Shown piece after piece: positions 63,819 to 64,000 of a DNA stretch of 64,000 nt. Location: contig NZ_CP016452.1 of the NCBI RefSeq assembly GCF_001713395.1, positions 1,922,001 to 1,986,000 on the forward strand. The letters run 5' to 3'. The number at the start of each line of letters is the position of its first letter. Within the stretch, counting starts at the first letter, position 1. The translations under genes and the position numbers were made by a program. Under the pieces are notes generated by a model. That model did no database searches. It saw only the letters and a program-made list of their open reading frames with translations, and was not told the origin of the DNA. This stretch comes from Sinorhizobium sp. RAC02 (lineage in GTDB: Bacteria; Pseudomonadota; Alphaproteobacteria; Rhizobiales; Rhizobiaceae).

Positions 63819-64000
63819 ATGAGCGGCAATATCCATCTCCACTGGTATCTACCGACGAATGGCGACAGCCGGGGCCTGACGGGCTCGGGAAACGATAGTC
63901 ACGTTGTCGAGGTTTCCGGCGGCTTCCGTGCACCGACACTTTCATATCTTGGAGAGGTCGCACGCGCTGCCGAACAGCAGCATTTCCATGCGGTTTTGAC
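63819..64000 (+). CDS. LLM-class monooxygenase, SsuD-like, N-terminal part
   Basis: About 60 codons are visible before the right edge, open to the end. The protein begins MSGNIHLHWYLPTNGDSRG and continues through SYLGEVARAAEQQHFHAVL, as in FMNH2-dependent alkanesulfonate monooxygenases and relatives. GGGGAG lies about 9 bases before the ATG. It is divergent from the importer operon. With only the N-terminus, SsuD itself cannot be distinguished from related LLM enzymes. Confidence 0.6.
   Translation, partial: MSGNIHLHWYLPTNGDSRGLTGSGNDSHVVEVSGGFRAPTLSYLGEVARAAEQQHFHAVL

Noticed and set aside
1..64000. CRISPR arrays, tRNA or rRNA genes, integrases, complete insertion sequences and phage genes
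   Set aside because: I looked for spaced repeats, tRNA-like cloverleaf ends and transposase or integrase motifs on both strands and found none beyond the weak IS3 piece.

Overview
The window is high-GC DNA that reads as Rhizobiales, most likely Rhizobiaceae (Rhizobium, Agrobacterium, Ensifer or Shinella type). The grounds are the Glx/Sox-like genes, the taurine locus with a MocR regulator, the abundance of ABC uptake systems and the codon use. No rRNA, tRNA, ribosomal-protein or replication gene was seen. Nearly everything is accessory catabolism, so a large plasmid, chromid or accessory chromosomal island is a reasonable guess but is not proven.

Layout. (1) 1-10232: a split N-methylglutamate-type methylamine locus. 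gmaS/glnT (cut by the left edge), mgsC, mgsB, mgsA and an AraC/DJ-1 regulator lie on the minus strand. The four-subunit dehydrogenase mgdABCD lies on the plus strand, followed by a convergent XRE-cupin regulator. (2) 10345-10634: gene debris (shikimate-dehydrogenase-like fragment, possible IS3 remnant). (3) 10733-25554: a catabolic regulon of unknown substrate. One arm has a GMC dehydrogenase and its small subunit. A minus-strand operon holds a sugar-type ABC importer, a TetR regulator and a PLP enzyme. A plus-strand operon holds a cog3964 amidohydrolase, an aldehyde dehydrogenase, an FAH-family hydrolase, a CnbZ-like protein and a second GMC oxidoreductase. Two near-identical 14-bp palindromes, at 10733 and 19314, head these arms and are the likely TetR operators. 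(4) 25735-27815: a chemoreceptor broken by two frameshifts and a stop. (5) 28031-38237: a nearly complete taurine dissimilation locus (pta, sulfite-exporter-like gene, xsc, tauY, tauX, tauCBA, divergent tauR) with two operator-like repeats. (6) 38498-39003: a decayed vapBC module. (7) 39261-49046: a polyamine-type ABC importer with an LLM flavin monooxygenase, a flavin reductase fused to a degenerate Nudix domain, an aldehyde dehydrogenase, an alpha/beta hydrolase, a DUF1185 protein, a NIPSNAP protein and a divergent FCD-GntR regulator. (8) 49080-64000: two peptide/nickel-type ABC importers around three flavin-monooxygenase-family genes (NtaA/DmoA-like, a short LLM protein, DszC/SfnB-like), plus the start of an SsuD-like gene at the right edge. 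This looks like organosulfur scavenging.

Common theme: each block couples uptake to oxidative release of nitrogen or sulfur from small organic molecules (methylamine or N-methyl compounds, taurine, sulfonate- or sulfone-like compounds, and two unknown substrates), each with its own regulator. The two blocks with unknown substrates, (3) and (7), are the best candidates for undescribed pathways. All calls come from reading the sequence and family knowledge; no database search was run.
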